Part shown: in pieces, positions 45,250 to 57,972 of the stretch
How positions within the stretch are numbered: the stretch's first letter is position 1
How the letters are laid out: the number at the start of each line of letters is the position of its first letter
Assembly: GCF_004664715.2 (NCBI RefSeq)
Contig: NC_051071.1
Span: 87,000,936-87,064,935, forward strand
Length of the DNA stretch: 64,000 nucleotides
From: Peromyscus leucopus
Taxonomy: Eukaryota > Chordata > Mammalia > Rodentia > Cricetidae
Reading direction: 5' to 3'
Position numbers and translations under genes: made by a program
The notes under the pieces: generated by a model
Seen by the model: only the letters and a program-made list of their open reading frames with translations
What the model was told of the DNA's origin: nothing
The model's database searches: none

Positions 45250-46512
45250 CTCTACCAGGAACGGAGCTACCTCCTCTGCAGTGGTTGGCCAGTGGGGTTC
45301 TCGAGACCCCAAACATTACAGGCTATTGCCTTTGCTATTGCTCTTGGTTACCTTCAAGAACTTGATGGTAAGACCCTATTGTTGAGGACACCACATGCTC
45401 CAGCCATAAAATAGAGAGAAATCAAGTTGGTACTGACCTTGAAGTTTCATCCCTATTGGCTGGTTTTCATAGTTTCGGAAGCTGCTACCATGCTCTCAGA
45501 AGAGAGAAATTCTCATTAGTCTTATTCAACACTGAGCCCTGTGAAGTACAGCACAGAACCTCAGTAAAATACAGTAATAACTGGCCTGGAAAGATATAAC
45601 TGGCCTGGCCTGCCATTTCGAGAGTGGCATAAATGTTATGAGAGTAACCAACCACTTGCTGATTAGATATAAGGCTCACTCCACAAAAGGGGGCCCATAC
45701 CTGGCACTGTTGGTGGGGGCCAAGAACCTGTACTTAGGTAGGTCATAGGCTCTATGGAAAGCCTAATGTTATTATTCTGCTAAATGAACACAGTACTGAA
45801 CCAACTCCTAATGTTTTATCACCATACTAATAGACGCCTACATATCTCAACTCTCACCAGAGACACTTCTTGTGGTAGGCAGAAACTAACAATGAGACCC
45901 ACAACCAGCCAATGTGCAGAGAATAAGAGCCTGTGGGGGTTCAGCCCCAAATCAGACATCTGTATTATTATACCCCTCCGTGCAACATTCAGGGGTCATC
46001 ACAGAATAGGAATCAGTAAGAGTATAAGAACCAGAGGCAGTGGATGACTATAAGGAAACAGTATTTTCTAAACACAACAAAGTGTTTTCGTACCTAAACT
46101 CACAGTGGCTGTAGCAACATGCTTAAGACCTGTGCAAATCCAATTCAGACAGATGTCTCAGCATGAAGGAGTCAGGTGGCCACAGTAAGTCCCAGCTCTA
46201 GCTGAGAAGTCATTGGCAGTTGATTGCTGATGGGAGAGGAAGGGTTAGTTTTCATCAAGTGTGTGTGACCACTGGTATCAGCCATGCTCAGGGGGTGGCC
46301 TCAGCCCCCAAAAGTATTTGGGCAATGCAAATTAAACTTGGATGGGTTTACCTTTTGTTTTTTTTTTTTTTTTTGTTGTTTTTTTTTTTTAAAGAGGATG
46401 TGAAATTGGATGGGCAGGGAAATGGAGGTGGATCTAGGAGGAATTGAAGAAGGGGGGCGAATATGATCAAAATACACTGTATGGAATTCTCAAAGAATTA
46501 ACAAAAATACCT
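45250..46512 (+). mobile_element. L1 3' UTR (Lx-like), about 1.2 kb, sense
   Basis: Phrases typical of the long 3' UTR of rodent Lx-type L1 appear in order: 'gttatgagagtaaccaacca', 'cctacatatctcaactctca', 'gcagagaataagagcctgtg', 'cagaataggaatcagtaaga', 'gaccactggtatcagccatg', 'gtggatctaggaggaattga' and 'gaatatgatcaaaatacact'. It ends 'gaattctcaaagaattaaca' and an A-rich tail. T runs at 46359-46391 interrupt the UTR. No ORF2 sequence was recognised, so the copy is 5'-truncated. The left boundary is approximate. Confidence 0.8.
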
Positions 46513-47639
46513 AAAAATAAAAAGAAGTTGAGGAGAAGGGTTTCTGAGGAGGCCAGTGTAGTTCAGAAGAGTCAGAGTATGCCTATTCATCTTTCTAAAG
46601 TCTTTCCTAGACTAGGAGAACAGCATGATCTCATTCCTTAAGTGGATTGATTCCCTTTGGTCTAAAGCAGTGGTGTTTAGCACCGTACTATATTACACTA
46701 GCATGCTCAGAGGAGAATTTCCAAACTCTCTGTTCCAGTGCATTTAAAAGACTCAAATACCGGTGGGATAGGTAGACTGGCAGCATGGAGGATGCAGGGC
46801 GGCTAAGGCTGGAGTGGGAAGAACCCTTCTTGCCTAGCACTCCCCTTTGAGGAAGTGGTGACAGGGACCCACCTGCTCCTCAACTTCATTACCATGGCAG
46901 CCCATGTAGCCAAAGAATCAAGGTGCTTTGAAAAAGCAAAGGTCATTAGTGACAGGCACAAGTGTTCATGACTTTTCTTCTGCTCTGGTCTTCTCTGTTT
47001 ATCCTCCCTATGAGGGCTTAATGACTCTTCAACCTTCTATTTATCTGTGAGTAAATACAGAGATTTGTCTGGGAGTCTTGACCTTGGCAGAGAATCCACA
47101 TTTTATATGCACATCCTGAAGGTGGGAGGGCTTCAAGTTTGTACCCAACCTCGTTAGGCTCACAGCCTGAACCTCAGGCTGTCCCTTAGAGTGACATACA
47201 GGGAACAAAAGGCATAATGAGCCTATTTCACATTCAGGATACATTTTCGGAGAGCCTTGGACCTGCCAGGCCACTCAGGATGTGTTCATTCCTTCTGCCG
47301 TTGTGGTGGTTAGGAAAGTAGATTTTAAATCAAGGACTGTTAGAAACCCTCTGATAACATTTCAGTGGAAAAATCTCTTTGATGTTTTTGCTTCTTTCAA
47401 TAGTGAGCCTATAAAAGAAACACATGTAGTCTGTTTAAATTGGCCATGCACTTAATATCTAGTACCAAATATATATATGAGATGTTGGTATTTTGTATTA
47501 ATGTTTAGTACTATGAGCTATGTTTTACTAAATTATTTTAAAATACTTATGTATACTTTAAAAATCCATGAATGTTCAATACCAAATTCACTTTGATTTA
47601 TAGCTCTTTTAAAAACACTTTAAATATCCTTTGCAGCAC
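46513..47639. other. Unique-looking DNA, no gene seen
   Basis: No repeat or exon recognised. Confidence 0.3.
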
Positions 47640-48060
47640 TTTGCACTTCACAATAGTTAAGTTATAGAACCAACCTGGGTGTCCATCAGCAGAAGAAAGT
47701 ACAAAGATAATGTGGGTTATATTCATAATGCAAGTTTTGATAGCCATAGAGGATTATTTGATGATATCTTCAGGTTAATAGGTAAACTGGAAAGATCATA
47801 TTAAACCAATTAAGTCAGTCTTAGAATGACAACATATTTCATTTTTCCTTTGTGGGTCCTGGGTTTTTATACAGGTATACTGAATCAGAGTGAAAGAGAA
47901 ACTTTAGGTAAACAAAGAAGACTAGTAGGAGAGGGGCACAGGAAGGGGAGAGTAGCAGGGTATGAGAGAAGTGGAATATGCTCAATGCATGCATTATATA
48001 CTTGCATAGACGTGGACTTCTAGAACATAATATAATAAAAAGACTGTAATACAAAATAAA
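47640..48060 (+). mobile_element. Old L1 3' end, sense
   Basis: 'aaccaacctgggtgtccatc' corresponds to the widespread L1 phrase meaning the start of the last part of L1 ('...tgtccatcaac...'). 'gaaagatcatattaaaccaa' and a G/A-rich stretch follow in the L1 order, ending in A-rich sequence. Highly diverged. Confidence 0.55.
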
Positions 48061-48179
48061 ATGAAAGACAGAACCATCAAATCCAAAACACCTAGAATAA
48101 AACACCTCATGCCAAGAAGTCTGGGCTTGTCCACACTGCTAGTCTCCATGGTCAGGGCTGAAAAGAACTATAATGATTT

Positions 48180-49010
48180 CTGTCTTAGTTAGGGTTTCTA
48201 TTGCTGTGAAGAGACACCATGACCATGCCAACTCTCATGAAGAAAAACATTTAATTGGGGATGGCTTACAGTTTCAGAGGTTTAGTCCAATATTGTCATG
48301 GCAGGGAGCATGTCAGCATGCAGGCAGACATGGTGCTGACTACATCTTGATCAGAAGGTAATGGGAAGTGGACTGTCTTACTGGGTGTGGCCTGAGCATA
48401 TATGAGGCCCACCTCCATACACTTCCTCCAAGACCACTCATACTCCAATAAGCCACAACTCCTAATAGTGCCACTTCCTTTGAGGGCCATTTTCTTTCAA
48501 ACCACCAGAGTTCTATTCTTCTCCCAGAGCCATACCCGGGACAAAAATCAAGCATAGCTATGTTTATATACAGTTCATATTGATCTAGATTTCAAATTCT
48601 TGCCCCCACTCAGAGCCTAAATTGGAGTTTCACAATATTAGTCATTCTCAAATAGTTTCTTTCCCTCCCAGTCTCCAGACTGGTGATTCCATTCCAGAGT
48701 GTCATTGGTACTATAGCATCAAGGTAGGGTCCGTCCATGGCATCCATTGCAATGGAAATCGTTCCTCCAGAAACTCACTGGTACCTCTGTGAAGACAATA
48801 TCTCTGGTCCTACTGGCTCTTGTCTGTAGTCTATTAATTTCTGCCTTAGGCATGCACACATCAAACTCTCTCAGCTTTTAGCCAGCCAACATTGCTCTCC
48901 TGGAGTCTCATGCCTGTAGGTACTGCAGCACCATATGGAGATAGGTGAGAAATGATACCATTTACTTTATTGACAGACCAACCTGAGAGGCTCAACAGCA
49001 CCTACCTCTT
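48180..49010 (+). mobile_element. Second copy of the composite rodent repeat
   Basis: 48180-48508 matches the terminal segment seen at 27680-28045: 'tgtcttagttagggtttcta', 'gctgtgaagagacaccatga', 'gggaagtggactgtc', 'ctcctaatagtgccacttcc' and 'tttcaaaccaccaga'. 48509-49010 ('cagactggtgattccattcc', 'ccataggtactgcagcacca'-like area) is probably its continuation but differs from the internal part at 28050-28750. The right boundary is approximate. Confidence 0.6.
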
Positions 49011-49217
49011 GCTTCTTCCCTTCAGGTCTCCTTTACCTTTACAGCTCAAAGCATGCTCTTCCTAAATCTAACCGAAAGTAGAAACAGGGTAGTGAAGAGG
49101 AGATGTATTGCTTCTGCCCAACTTGACTTCCTAGCATATTTTTGGTCTAAAGTTTTGGAACTTTGCCTCTAATTTGGAGTTTTCCTCAAGTTCTTCCTTT
49201 CATGAGAACAAAAAGAA

Positions 49218-49440
49218 TCCGGCCTGGTGGGGTGGGCCAGTAATCCCAGCTACTTAAGAGGATAAGGCAGGGGAATCTTAGGTCCAAATCCTGCCTGGGT
49301 TTTAGAACAATATAAGACCAACCTGGGCAACATAGTAATATCTTGTCTCAAAACAAAAAATACAGAGATGGGCATGTAGTTCATGGCAATTCTTTTAGCA
49401 TATTCAAAGGCTGTAGATTCAAATCTCCTAGTAGTTTAAA
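49218..49440 (+). mobile_element. B4-type SINE (B1 joined to ID)
   Basis: A B1-like left half ('ccagtaatcccagctactta', 'agaccaacctgggcaacata', 'atcttgtctcaaaac') is followed by an ID-like tRNA-derived right half ('gatgggcatgtagttcatgg', 'gctgtagattcaaatctcct'). This B1-ID order defines B4 elements. The ID half keeps recognisable A and B box positions but is diverged. A purine-rich tail follows directly. Confidence 0.7.
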
Positions 49441-49618
49441 GGAAGAGGCAAGAAGAAGGAGGAGGAGGTAGAGAATGAGAATGAGAAGGAGAAGCAGAGG
49501 AGGAGGAAGAGAAGGGGAGGAGAAGAAATAGAAGGAAGAAAAGGAGTAGAAGAAATAGAAGGAAGAAAAGGAGGAGGAGGAGGAGGAGGAGGAGGAGAAA
49601 AGGAGATGAAGAAAGATA
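49441..49618 (+). repeat. Polypurine tract, (GGA)n/(GAA)n-rich
   Basis: About 175 bp made almost only of A and G, including an uninterrupted (GGA)n run near 49570-49597 and a duplicated 'agaaatagaaggaagaaaag' block (about 49523-49542 and 49550-49569). It is the expanded tail of the preceding B4-type SINE. It could form triplex DNA. The antisense open frame 49381-49692 is compositional. Confidence 0.92.
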
Positions 49619-51400
49619 TGGGCTAAAATGGGATGTGCAGTGGTCCTGGCATAAGGAAGCTCAGTGACCACACCTCCAGTCAGTGTCCTCAAAAACTGTG
49701 ACTCTGACTGGCCTGATCAGTATCAGGTGACAGTCTAGCCTATGTTTAAACAGCAGGGAAGCCCTGACATCCTGAACCTTTTCTTTTTATCCTTGGCTGT
49801 TCTCATTGAAAAGGAAAACTCATCTGATATATCTGAAACTGGAAGGCAGTGGGAAGGATTTTCCAAAGCCCGACCTTTCATCCAACACATGAGCACACTT
49901 TCACAGAGAGCCACACAAGTGACCCACAGTTCTGAGAATATGCTGCTAAATGGGGACCCACAGGAACAAGGGCCAAAACGGTGCCAAGGCAATCCTGCCC
50001 ACCAAAATTTGAACTGTCTCTTTCAAATGTTGATGCCACTGAACTGTGAGCTCACAAGCTTGGAGGCTTGGGGCTTCCTCATCCAAAAGTGCAGTGCCCT
50101 ACTCCTGGAGTTTGTAAGATGGATTTTGTTTTTATGTGTTTCAGAGCAAGCATGCCAGACAGAGGGGTAGAGTGACTAACCCAGGTTCTCACAGGGAGTA
50201 AATGACAGAGGTATAAAGGTACTGAACTATTCTGAGTCCCAGCCCACAGGCAGGGGACATTTCTACTCTTTCCTACTGTAATGGATACAGGACTATGTGC
50301 ACCATGAATAAAAGTCAAAAAGTTAAACTTATATGTTTTCCAAAGCTCAAACAGCTGTCTCCAACAAGAAGGAAAACTCTCAGGGGTGAGCCTTCCTTTA
50401 TATTACCCTGATGATTTGCTGAATGTAAAGTGACACACACAGTAAGAAGAAATCGGGCTCACACCGTGTGCAGAAGGCATTTGGCACCCAAAGGTGTATT
50501 TTGCATTAATTCACCAGAGCTTTTATATAAGAAATACTATAGGGTTTCAACAGTCAACTTTCAAATACTTAGAAAGACTCCTTATGGAGTTTTAAGACTT
50601 GACATTAAGACAGTATTTTAATTCTTACCAAATCTTGCTTTCTGAGAATATCCACCACCACCACCCATTTTTATCTACTGAGACAGTGAGATTAAATAAG
50701 AACATGTACATTGTGTTTTAAGGCACCAAACCAGCCCAGCTGACTCCAGCATGAGCAGCTTGGCAGTTCTATGACTCAAATCTAATTTGAGGTCTCAAAT
50801 GAACGTAAATTTCTGGTTTTGTTCAAATGCCAGAAGCTTTTCTCCTTGTTCATTCCTTCAAGAAGCGCCACAGACCTCAACCACATAATGAGCTGCATTT
50901 GATACAATTAAACATGATGTAAGTTCACAAAAGTCTTTGCTAACTCATGTGACATTCAACTCTACTCCTCTCCCAGGGTTGCTTCCTGTCGGGAAAGTTG
51001 GAGCCAGGCCTGGCCGGTCAATAGGAGATAACAGCTGCTTTGAGCCATCCAAATGCATCTGGAAATCACACACTCCTCCTACTAGAGTGCCCAGTTTTTC
51101 TAGGAAAGAGGCCAAAGACTTCATATGCATTAGGTTTCGAATGTAATGATTCATAAAAATCTGAGCGTTCAGATGCATTATGCAAAATAACGTGAGTCAT
51201 AGTCACACGGGATCTTCCTGGAGGAACTTGAGCCGCCCAGGTTTGGGAGAAGTGTGAGTCCAGCTCACCTGCTCTGCGGCTGTTGTTCATGCTCAGTGTT
51301 TCCAAGTTTATGGCACTTTTGACAAGATAAAACCATTTCTTATAAAGAGAAAGAATTTAAAAAATACAGAAAAGCAAAGAGTGCTTGATACTGATTATTG
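49619..51400. other. Unique-looking DNA, no gene supported
   Basis: The plus-strand frame 49742-50170 (142 codons) is the longest here. It has no recognisable domain or repeat overlap, no clear upstream promoter, and an antisense frame of 85 codons opposite it. I treat it as chance, with low certainty. No other feature recognised. Confidence 0.3.
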
Positions 51401-51547
51401 ACAGTTTCTTATCACCTAAGACTTTATCCATAATGTGGGGATGTCTATAGGAAGATGATTTCTCATCTCCTAAGGCATTTATCCATAATGTGGGGTTCTC
51501 TATAGGAAGACAGTTTCTCATCACTCAAGATGTTTCTCTATAATAAG
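51401..51547 (+). repeat. Minisatellite, 54-55 bp unit, 2.7 copies
   Basis: Units are 51401-51454, 51455-51509 and partial 51510-51547. Each carries the order 'tttctcatc', 'ccataatgtgggg' (absent from the partial copy) and 'tctataggaag'. The first two differ at about eight positions. The unit matches no repeat family I know. Confidence 0.9.
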
Positions 51548-54284
51548 CTTTACTTTTTCTTTCCACACTTGCCCCCTTGAAAGAAGTTAAAACCCGAAAC
51601 TTAATGTAGCATTGTCAGAATTCCTAAACATACCTAATTCAGCAAAAAGAAAGTCAAGTTTTATGTGAGATACAGCCTTATGAACTTGCAATCTTTTATT
51701 CTGACATAAAAATGGTATTGCTATAGAAACAATGGTCATTAGTGTAAGCTTTATATTTTGATTGTCACTGACCATGACATATTGAAATTAATATGTTAAA
51801 ACTCTGAAGTTAAAATAAATCAAATCTAAGTTATTTGATGAGTTCTATCAGCAGGAAATCAAGTAAATTAGAGATGAATGTTTTCAATTTAACTACTATT
51901 AGCTAATATTCATTAGAATAAGTTCATTTAATTTCCTGTGAATCAGCTGGACTTGAAGGAGGGCAAATTAATTGGTATAATAAGCTATGCAGTGTTGAGC
52001 AATGTTCATATTCCTCAACACTTCTGAGTCTCAAAGAAACTAGAATTCCAAAGAGGAAGTATATTGATTTAATATACCCTGAATTCATTTTCTCAAAGAA
52101 AGTAAACCAACAAAGCTGCAAATAACTAAATCAGCCAGGGGTAGGTTTGCTCTCACTCATCCATATTTAGCCTCACAAAGAGGAAAGAAAATAAAGCATT
52201 TTGTATGTAGGAGGATGAGTTAATTTTTTTAAGAATATAGAGTGGTTGGTAGGTCTGGATCTTACAGGGACAGATAACTTTTGACTGTTTAATTTCTTAA
52301 AGTAAATATGTGTTGAATGTATTTATTTTTTCCTGCTCTAAGATGACCTTTCCTCAATTCTATCCAGGAAGTCAGAGCCAGACCAGGAAGCAATAGGAAG
52401 GAAACATGTCTCTTCTATCAGAATTGGAAAGCAAACAAGCAAACAAACAAAACCTAAGGGCATGTGTACTGGAAACATACAGTTCTATGCAAGAGGGAGC
52501 AAATGAGTCACGTTGCTGAATTATTTCAGACTCATGATTTGTTTCCATCATTTCCACTCTTATTATTTAGTGATTTTGTGTTTCAAGCCCAAGGCCCTTT
52601 TATACTTCTTTAAGCCCATTGTACTAAGTGGCAGCTTGATTTCCTCAAAAATGGCTCACTGGCATCACACATGCAAAGCATTTTATTTCCCAAGCAATTT
52701 TTTTTCAACTTAACTCACAACTGGATTTTATCCACTGTGAATTAAAAATGTCTAGCAGATAATCCTGTGGCTTAAGTTGGAATAGCACTTGCAGCTGAGA
52801 AGAATAAGTTGCCAGAGCCCTGTTTGACTTACATGGAAGGACACCATTGTGGAAATGGTGGGAAGAGGCACACATCTATCGAGGAGCTGGAGAAGGCTTG
52901 TGTGGCTGATAGAGAAAAACATTAAGAGTTCTGTTAGTGACTAGGGTGTTTTCCTGGTAGAATGTATTCAGAATATTAGTGGGATAAAATGGAGAGCCAG
53001 TATAACATTTCCTAACTCATTTTTATCAATCAGAATATTCTTCTATCAGCAAGCATTTATTTAAATAATGTTATGTAGAAAGAATCAGTTGTCCTTACCA
53101 TTGGGTTTCATTATAATGATGTCATAGTGAATAATACCATCCTAATTTTATACTCAAGGATCTTGACTGTCTAGAAGGTAGAAAGTATGCATGTATAAAA
53201 CCAGGACATAATATGGTTGTAGCAATGAGCACAGCTCTGCTATATAGAAAAACTTACAAATATATGAATCTGTTCTATGAGATAGGCTAACAAATGAAGG
53301 GAAATGAAAATTCAGTTAATCTGAATTCCTCATCAAATGAATCAAGCTGCTGAGAAAAGAAATAGTAGACAGTGGAGGGCCTGAACTTTGAAACTGTCCA
53401 GTGTTTAAAGAAAAGGTTGTATGAAGTGCATCCAAGGTTAAGCATAAAGCACAGGAGGTGGAGACCCTTGTGCAAGGGTGAAGGAGGTAGCAATGGGCAC
53501 AAAAAGGGCTGCCTTGACCAGGGGTGATGATAGATACTGCAAAGTTATTCAGCTTAAAATGCTGTGAGCTTTTATGAAAAGGCTGTAAGAAAATGATAGA
53601 AATTCTGAGTTCGTGTTTAATATACTTTCTTAGTAAAGCACATAATGTTCTTTGTAAAGCAAGAAGTGTGCATTTGAGGAGAGAGTGGCTATGTAGAGAG
53701 AAGTGGGAAGAGGTGTTAGCCAACAGTAGCTACTGCAAGTCACCCACTAAAACTTGGTGATAGCTTTCTCCATTGGGACAATTGATGATGAAGGTAAATT
53801 AGGCCATGTGTACAACTGTTTCAATATTGTTACTGGTTTCAAACTTTTATCCTTACCTGAAGAGCTGCGTTTTAAGTTGTTTGATGAGCTGGTGGATCGT
53901 AGATGACTGTAGTCAGGCTGCTGTAACTAGCCACTTGAGGAAATGAGAGAACTGACAGGGAGACAAAGAGGGGGCCATCCTGGCTTTAGCTCTACATAGC
54001 ATAGGTAACTACATAGAGCTTACTTTTTTTTTAAACAGGGACAATTTAGAAGATTTTGTGGGATTAATTAAGTATTAAATACACCTGTCAGCCACGGAAT
54101 GGTTTTAACCACAGATGGTTAGTTGAGTTTCTCACACAGGCTGCTTCAGGATGCAAGAGAAACAGTTGGGAGACCAAGAGTGAATCCATCGGATGACAAG
54201 AACTAGGTAGTGTTTTAATTCTTGATAGGGCAGTGAGTCTAAGACAAAACCTCTGACCTTAACCAACTATAGTAGAATAGAAGG
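51548..54284. other. AT-rich DNA, no gene seen
   Basis: No recognised repeat. Frames such as 53316-53723 minus (135 codons) have no domain. No exon supported. Confidence 0.3.
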
Positions 54285-54604
54285 CTTAGCAATGTAGATT
54301 CATTTCTGACAGTTCTGAGGGGGCAAGACTGAGGCAAGAGAGCCAGCATGGCAAGAATGGTGAAAGTTTATAGCCTGGCTCACAGAGAGCCACTTCTGTG
54401 CTGTGTCGCCACATGGCAGAGAAGTTTAGGAAGGAAGCTCCTTGTATTTCCTCTTGGAAGAGCACTCATTAGACCTCATTAAGTGCCCATCTCATGGCCT
54501 TATCTGTAGCTACTTTCTAAGGACCACATCACTGAACACTGTCACAGTGGTTGTTAGAAGTCAACTTCTGAATTTGGGTGGGACACGAATACTCCATAGC
54601 AAGA
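54285..54604 (-). mobile_element. MaLR-type LTR
   Basis: Read on the minus strand it starts 'tgctatggagtattcgtgtc', 'ccacccaaattcagaagttg' and continues with 'tgccatgtggcgacacagca' and 'ccctcagaactgtcagaaat'. This is the order of MaLR (MLT1/MST-type) LTRs, including the conserved 'agaactgt.agaaa' before the polyadenylation region. Old and diverged. Confidence 0.65.
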
Positions 54605-55239
54605 GGCTATTTCTTAGCTGAATCCCTTATCTATTTCCTTCCTTCCTTTTTTCTTTTCCAACATAATACTTTGACCTATGAGATGAGATATGTAAATCAA
54701 AGACTAGGGCAAGATACATCATTCATTCTGAGAACTTCCTAATTAATCCTTTCGCTAGATATCCAAAAGGAAATGTCTATTGAAAATCGCACTTTTCAGA
54801 AAAAAATCACATCCTAACCCTTCTGTTTAGTACTACTACCTGACACTCGAACCCTTTATAATCTCTGATCTCATTTGCTGTACTCTATTTTCCCATCTTA
54901 ATAATCACAACTGTATTCTATGATACTACTTAATGTCCTCTTGTTATTTGTTTTATTGTCTCCCATCCAATGTAAGATTCGCTGATATGGAGCTGTATTC
55001 TGTTCACAGATATATCCAAATTACTTAGAATAATGCATGACTCCTATATAACATTTAATATTATTACTTAATGACAAAAAATCAAAACCAGAGCTAATGG
55101 AGGGAGTGTAGCTGTCTGTTGACAACTGACACAATTAGGGAATATTCTGATGTGCTCAGTGAATTGAGATTTTTGAACCCAGACCCAGTCATGACTTTTA
55201 CTTGCCTAGAGTGACCTTTCAATTGCAGCAATAAGAAAC
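54605..55239. other. AT-rich DNA, no gene seen
   Basis: No repeat or exon recognised. Confidence 0.3.
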
Positions 55240-55781
55240 CACTAGCCAGGAGTCTATTTTGAAGACAGGGATAGTCAAAATTGTGGTCATTCACTGGGTA
55301 TAGGGGTAAAATAGCTCTTACCCTTCATCTGAAAAGCTTCTTATAGCAGATTGAGACAGAAAGCCATAGCTGGTCAAAACCCTGAGGACAGGTGACCATG
55401 GAGTGTCATCCTCTGCTGATCCATCTACAACACAACCTCCACACCTAAGGCTCAGGGAACATCACAGAATAAGAGCCAGAGGACTAGGAATCTACTGCAA
55501 GATTGTGTCTCCTAAAAAGACAGGGAAATGTCACCCATGATACCTCATCAATATGGCTGCCTAAGACCTGAACAGTGACAATACCAGTAGACTTGCTAAC
55601 TTAGAAGGAGAAAATCTCATGAATCCTCATCACTTTACAAAGAACTGCTGAAAGAGGGAAAATTAGTCATCTCTAAGAATGAGCCCACTATGTAGTTATC
55701 CAATACCAAGTGGTCATCTCTGACATCATTCACATACAAGCAATACTGAATGGACTCAGCAGATTGTAGATATTTATACAT

Positions 55782-55826
<45 letters not shown>

Positions 55827-55972
55827 TGTATGCTACTTGAAGAAAAGGAGGCCTTGAATTTGAGAAGTACAAAGGGTAAAGGAACACCGCTGAGGTTGGA
55901 GGAAGGAGTAAATTACATAATTAAATTTCATTTTGTTTAAAATGGCAAAAATATTGTAAGAAAAAAGAAAGG
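55240..55972 (+). mobile_element. L1 3' UTR (Lx-like), sense
   Basis: 'gccatagctggtcaaaaccc', 'cctaaggctcagggaacatc', 'agaataagagccagaggact', 'gctgcctaagacctgaacag' and 'agcaatactgaatggactca' appear in L1 3'-UTR order, related to the copy at 45250-46512. A (GT)n tract at 55784-55824 interrupts it. It ends in an A-rich tail near 55940-55972. Confidence 0.75.
55784..55824 (+). repeat. (GT)20 microsatellite
   Basis: About 41 bases of uninterrupted GT within the L1 3' UTR. Confidence 0.97.
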
Positions 55973-57637
55973 AAGGAAGTCAAGAGCTTTGGCTGGGTTC
56001 CCAGAAGGATGAAGTTGCCATCCATGGGGAATAACAGCCAGCCGGGAGACAGGAGTGGTGCTACAGGGTTGCAAAAGCAGGATTAGCAGCTGAGTTCCAG
56101 TCCTTGCCAGGTTACTCTGTCTGTCAGCAGACATGCAGTGGAGATGGAGAGGGCACAGGGGAACCCCCGCGTCAGGATGGAAGTCCAAGTGAGAAGTGCA
56201 GATTTGCATAGATCCCATGTAAATATCCGAATTGATGTGGAGTAGAACTGGTGTGTATGCTAATGCTTGTACCCTGCCATTGTTGAAAAGATACAAGTCA
56301 TTCTAATTGCTTTTGTGTACCCGCACAAGTATTTTTCCTTATATGGTGTTTCTTTCAACAGGCAAAATACAAATAACATATTTTTCATTGTTCTAAAATT
56401 TTATGGTCTTGTGAACCTATGACTTACAATATTTATTCCTTGGAGGTCCCCCCCAACACCAGAACTTATTAAGTGTAGCTTGAGTAGGAAGAATTATTTC
56501 ATTGTAATAAATAAAGTCAGTCATTCTGGGGTTTCTCATTGACATGTCACTATAATTAGAGAACTCTTAAAGGTAAGTTTCATAGGGAAATGATAACCAC
56601 ATCCTTCACCCTCAGTCCCCACCAGGTCTTTTGTTCCTGCTTGTGGCCTCGTCAGACCACACTTCCTATTTTATGACTTTATTATCCACTCATTATAATC
56701 ATTGTCTAACAGTCGGTAACAGCTTCTTCTGATTGGTCACTTTTATTGTACTTTTTAAAAGGCTGCATCTTTTTTTCAGTACCGCACCTTTCTCTAAAAT
56801 AAATATTAATAACAAAGGAGGCATTTGGAACAGTGGTCGGAAAAGTAAAATCTGCTCTTTTAGTTCAGAGCTTCTCTGGTCAGATATTGACTGATTGCAA
56901 TTTGCTTATTAGGACTAGGAATTGCTTGGGTGGTCTTGACAGATGTTGAAGAAACCACTAAACTCTCAATTAGCACTAACTAAAGGCTGAGTGACATCGA
57001 GGTCCATAGACGGACATATGTGTACTGTATGTATTTGTAGAAAATGGAGGCTTTGCCTGAATGAAAACACATGGCAAATGGATTTAATAAACATTTTCTT
57101 TGAACGCTGAGCAACCAAACCATCTGCAGCATGGTCACAGTGTACTTTCTGCTCATCTGGGAGGACAAAATAATCAGAGATTTGACCCAGTTTTTCAGCC
57201 CAAAGCAAACTGTCCAAACAGCCCATCAGCCCCCTGGACGTATTTCACCCCTGATGAGTGATTTCATCTCTACTCCATTCCACTCAACATGTAATCTGTG
57301 CTTGTCTTTGTTCTCCCCTTCTGATTTTAAGACATATGTGTAGCAAATAACACACCTATGTGTAATAAAGCTTTTCTTGTGAATATACAGACAAAATGAA
57401 GTGAAGGAACTAGAATCAGGAAGTATACTTTGGGTTTGCAAAAGAGGCAGAATAAAATGAGGAAGTTAAACAGGTTAAAAAAAGCCTCAACTCTTCTTAT
57501 TTTAGTTAAAACAAATGTGTGTTATATTTACACAGCTGTCATTTCACAAAGTCCAAAGATCTCACCTCTTCGATGGTTGTTTCAAAGTCATCATCACAGT
57601 GATGTAGCTTATGTCTCATAACTTATTAATACTCTAT
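55973..57637. other. Unique-looking DNA, no gene supported
   Basis: The minus-strand frame 55937-56296 (119 codons) begins in unique sequence and runs into the L1 tail. I see no domain. The 55985-56180 part is more GC-rich than its surroundings but unassigned. No repeat recognised elsewhere. Confidence 0.3.
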
Positions 57638-57648
57638 GAAAGACATTT

Positions 57649-57684
57649 CTTGGTTTTTTTGAGACAGAATTTCTCTGTGTAACA
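57649..57684 (-). mobile_element. 36-bp remnant insertion of a B1 3' end
   Basis: Only the last part of B1 is present: the plus strand reads 'gagacagaatttctctgtgt' after a short T run. It is flanked by near-perfect 11-bp repeats 'gaaagacattt' (57638-57648) and 'gaaagatattt' (57685-57695). It is therefore an extremely 5'-truncated retrotransposition event. Confidence 0.8.
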
Positions 57685-57800
57685 GAAAGATATTTATTGA
57701 ACACATATTAACTGAACTCTTTCTGTATAAGTTAGTTTGTTTTAGTATTTTTCAGATTTTAAATTGTTATAAAAAATATTCAACAAAAGAATTAGTCTTG

Positions 57801-57972
57801 ACCCAGGTGGTAGTGGTGCATGCCTTTAATCCCAGCACTAGGGAGGCAGAGGCAGGCAGATCTCTGTGAGTTCAAGGCCATTCTAGTCTACAGAATGAGT
57901 TCCAGGACAGCCAGGGCTACATGAAGAAACCCTGCCTTGAAAAACAAAATAAAAATCAAAACAAGCAAAAAT
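57801..57972 (+). mobile_element. Full-length B1 SINE
   Basis: 'gtggtgcatgcctttaatcc', 'cagcactagggaggcagagg', 'gtgagttcaaggccattcta' and 'ccagggctacatgaagaaac' give complete B1 order, with an A-rich tail to 57972. Flanks are 'gaattagtcttg' (57789-57800) and 'gaattggtcttg' (57973-57984), 11 of 12 matching. Confidence 0.95.

Noticed and set aside
49742..50170. 142-codon plus-strand frame as a gene
   Set aside because: No recognised domain or exon structure, and an antisense frame lies opposite. Not excluded with certainty.
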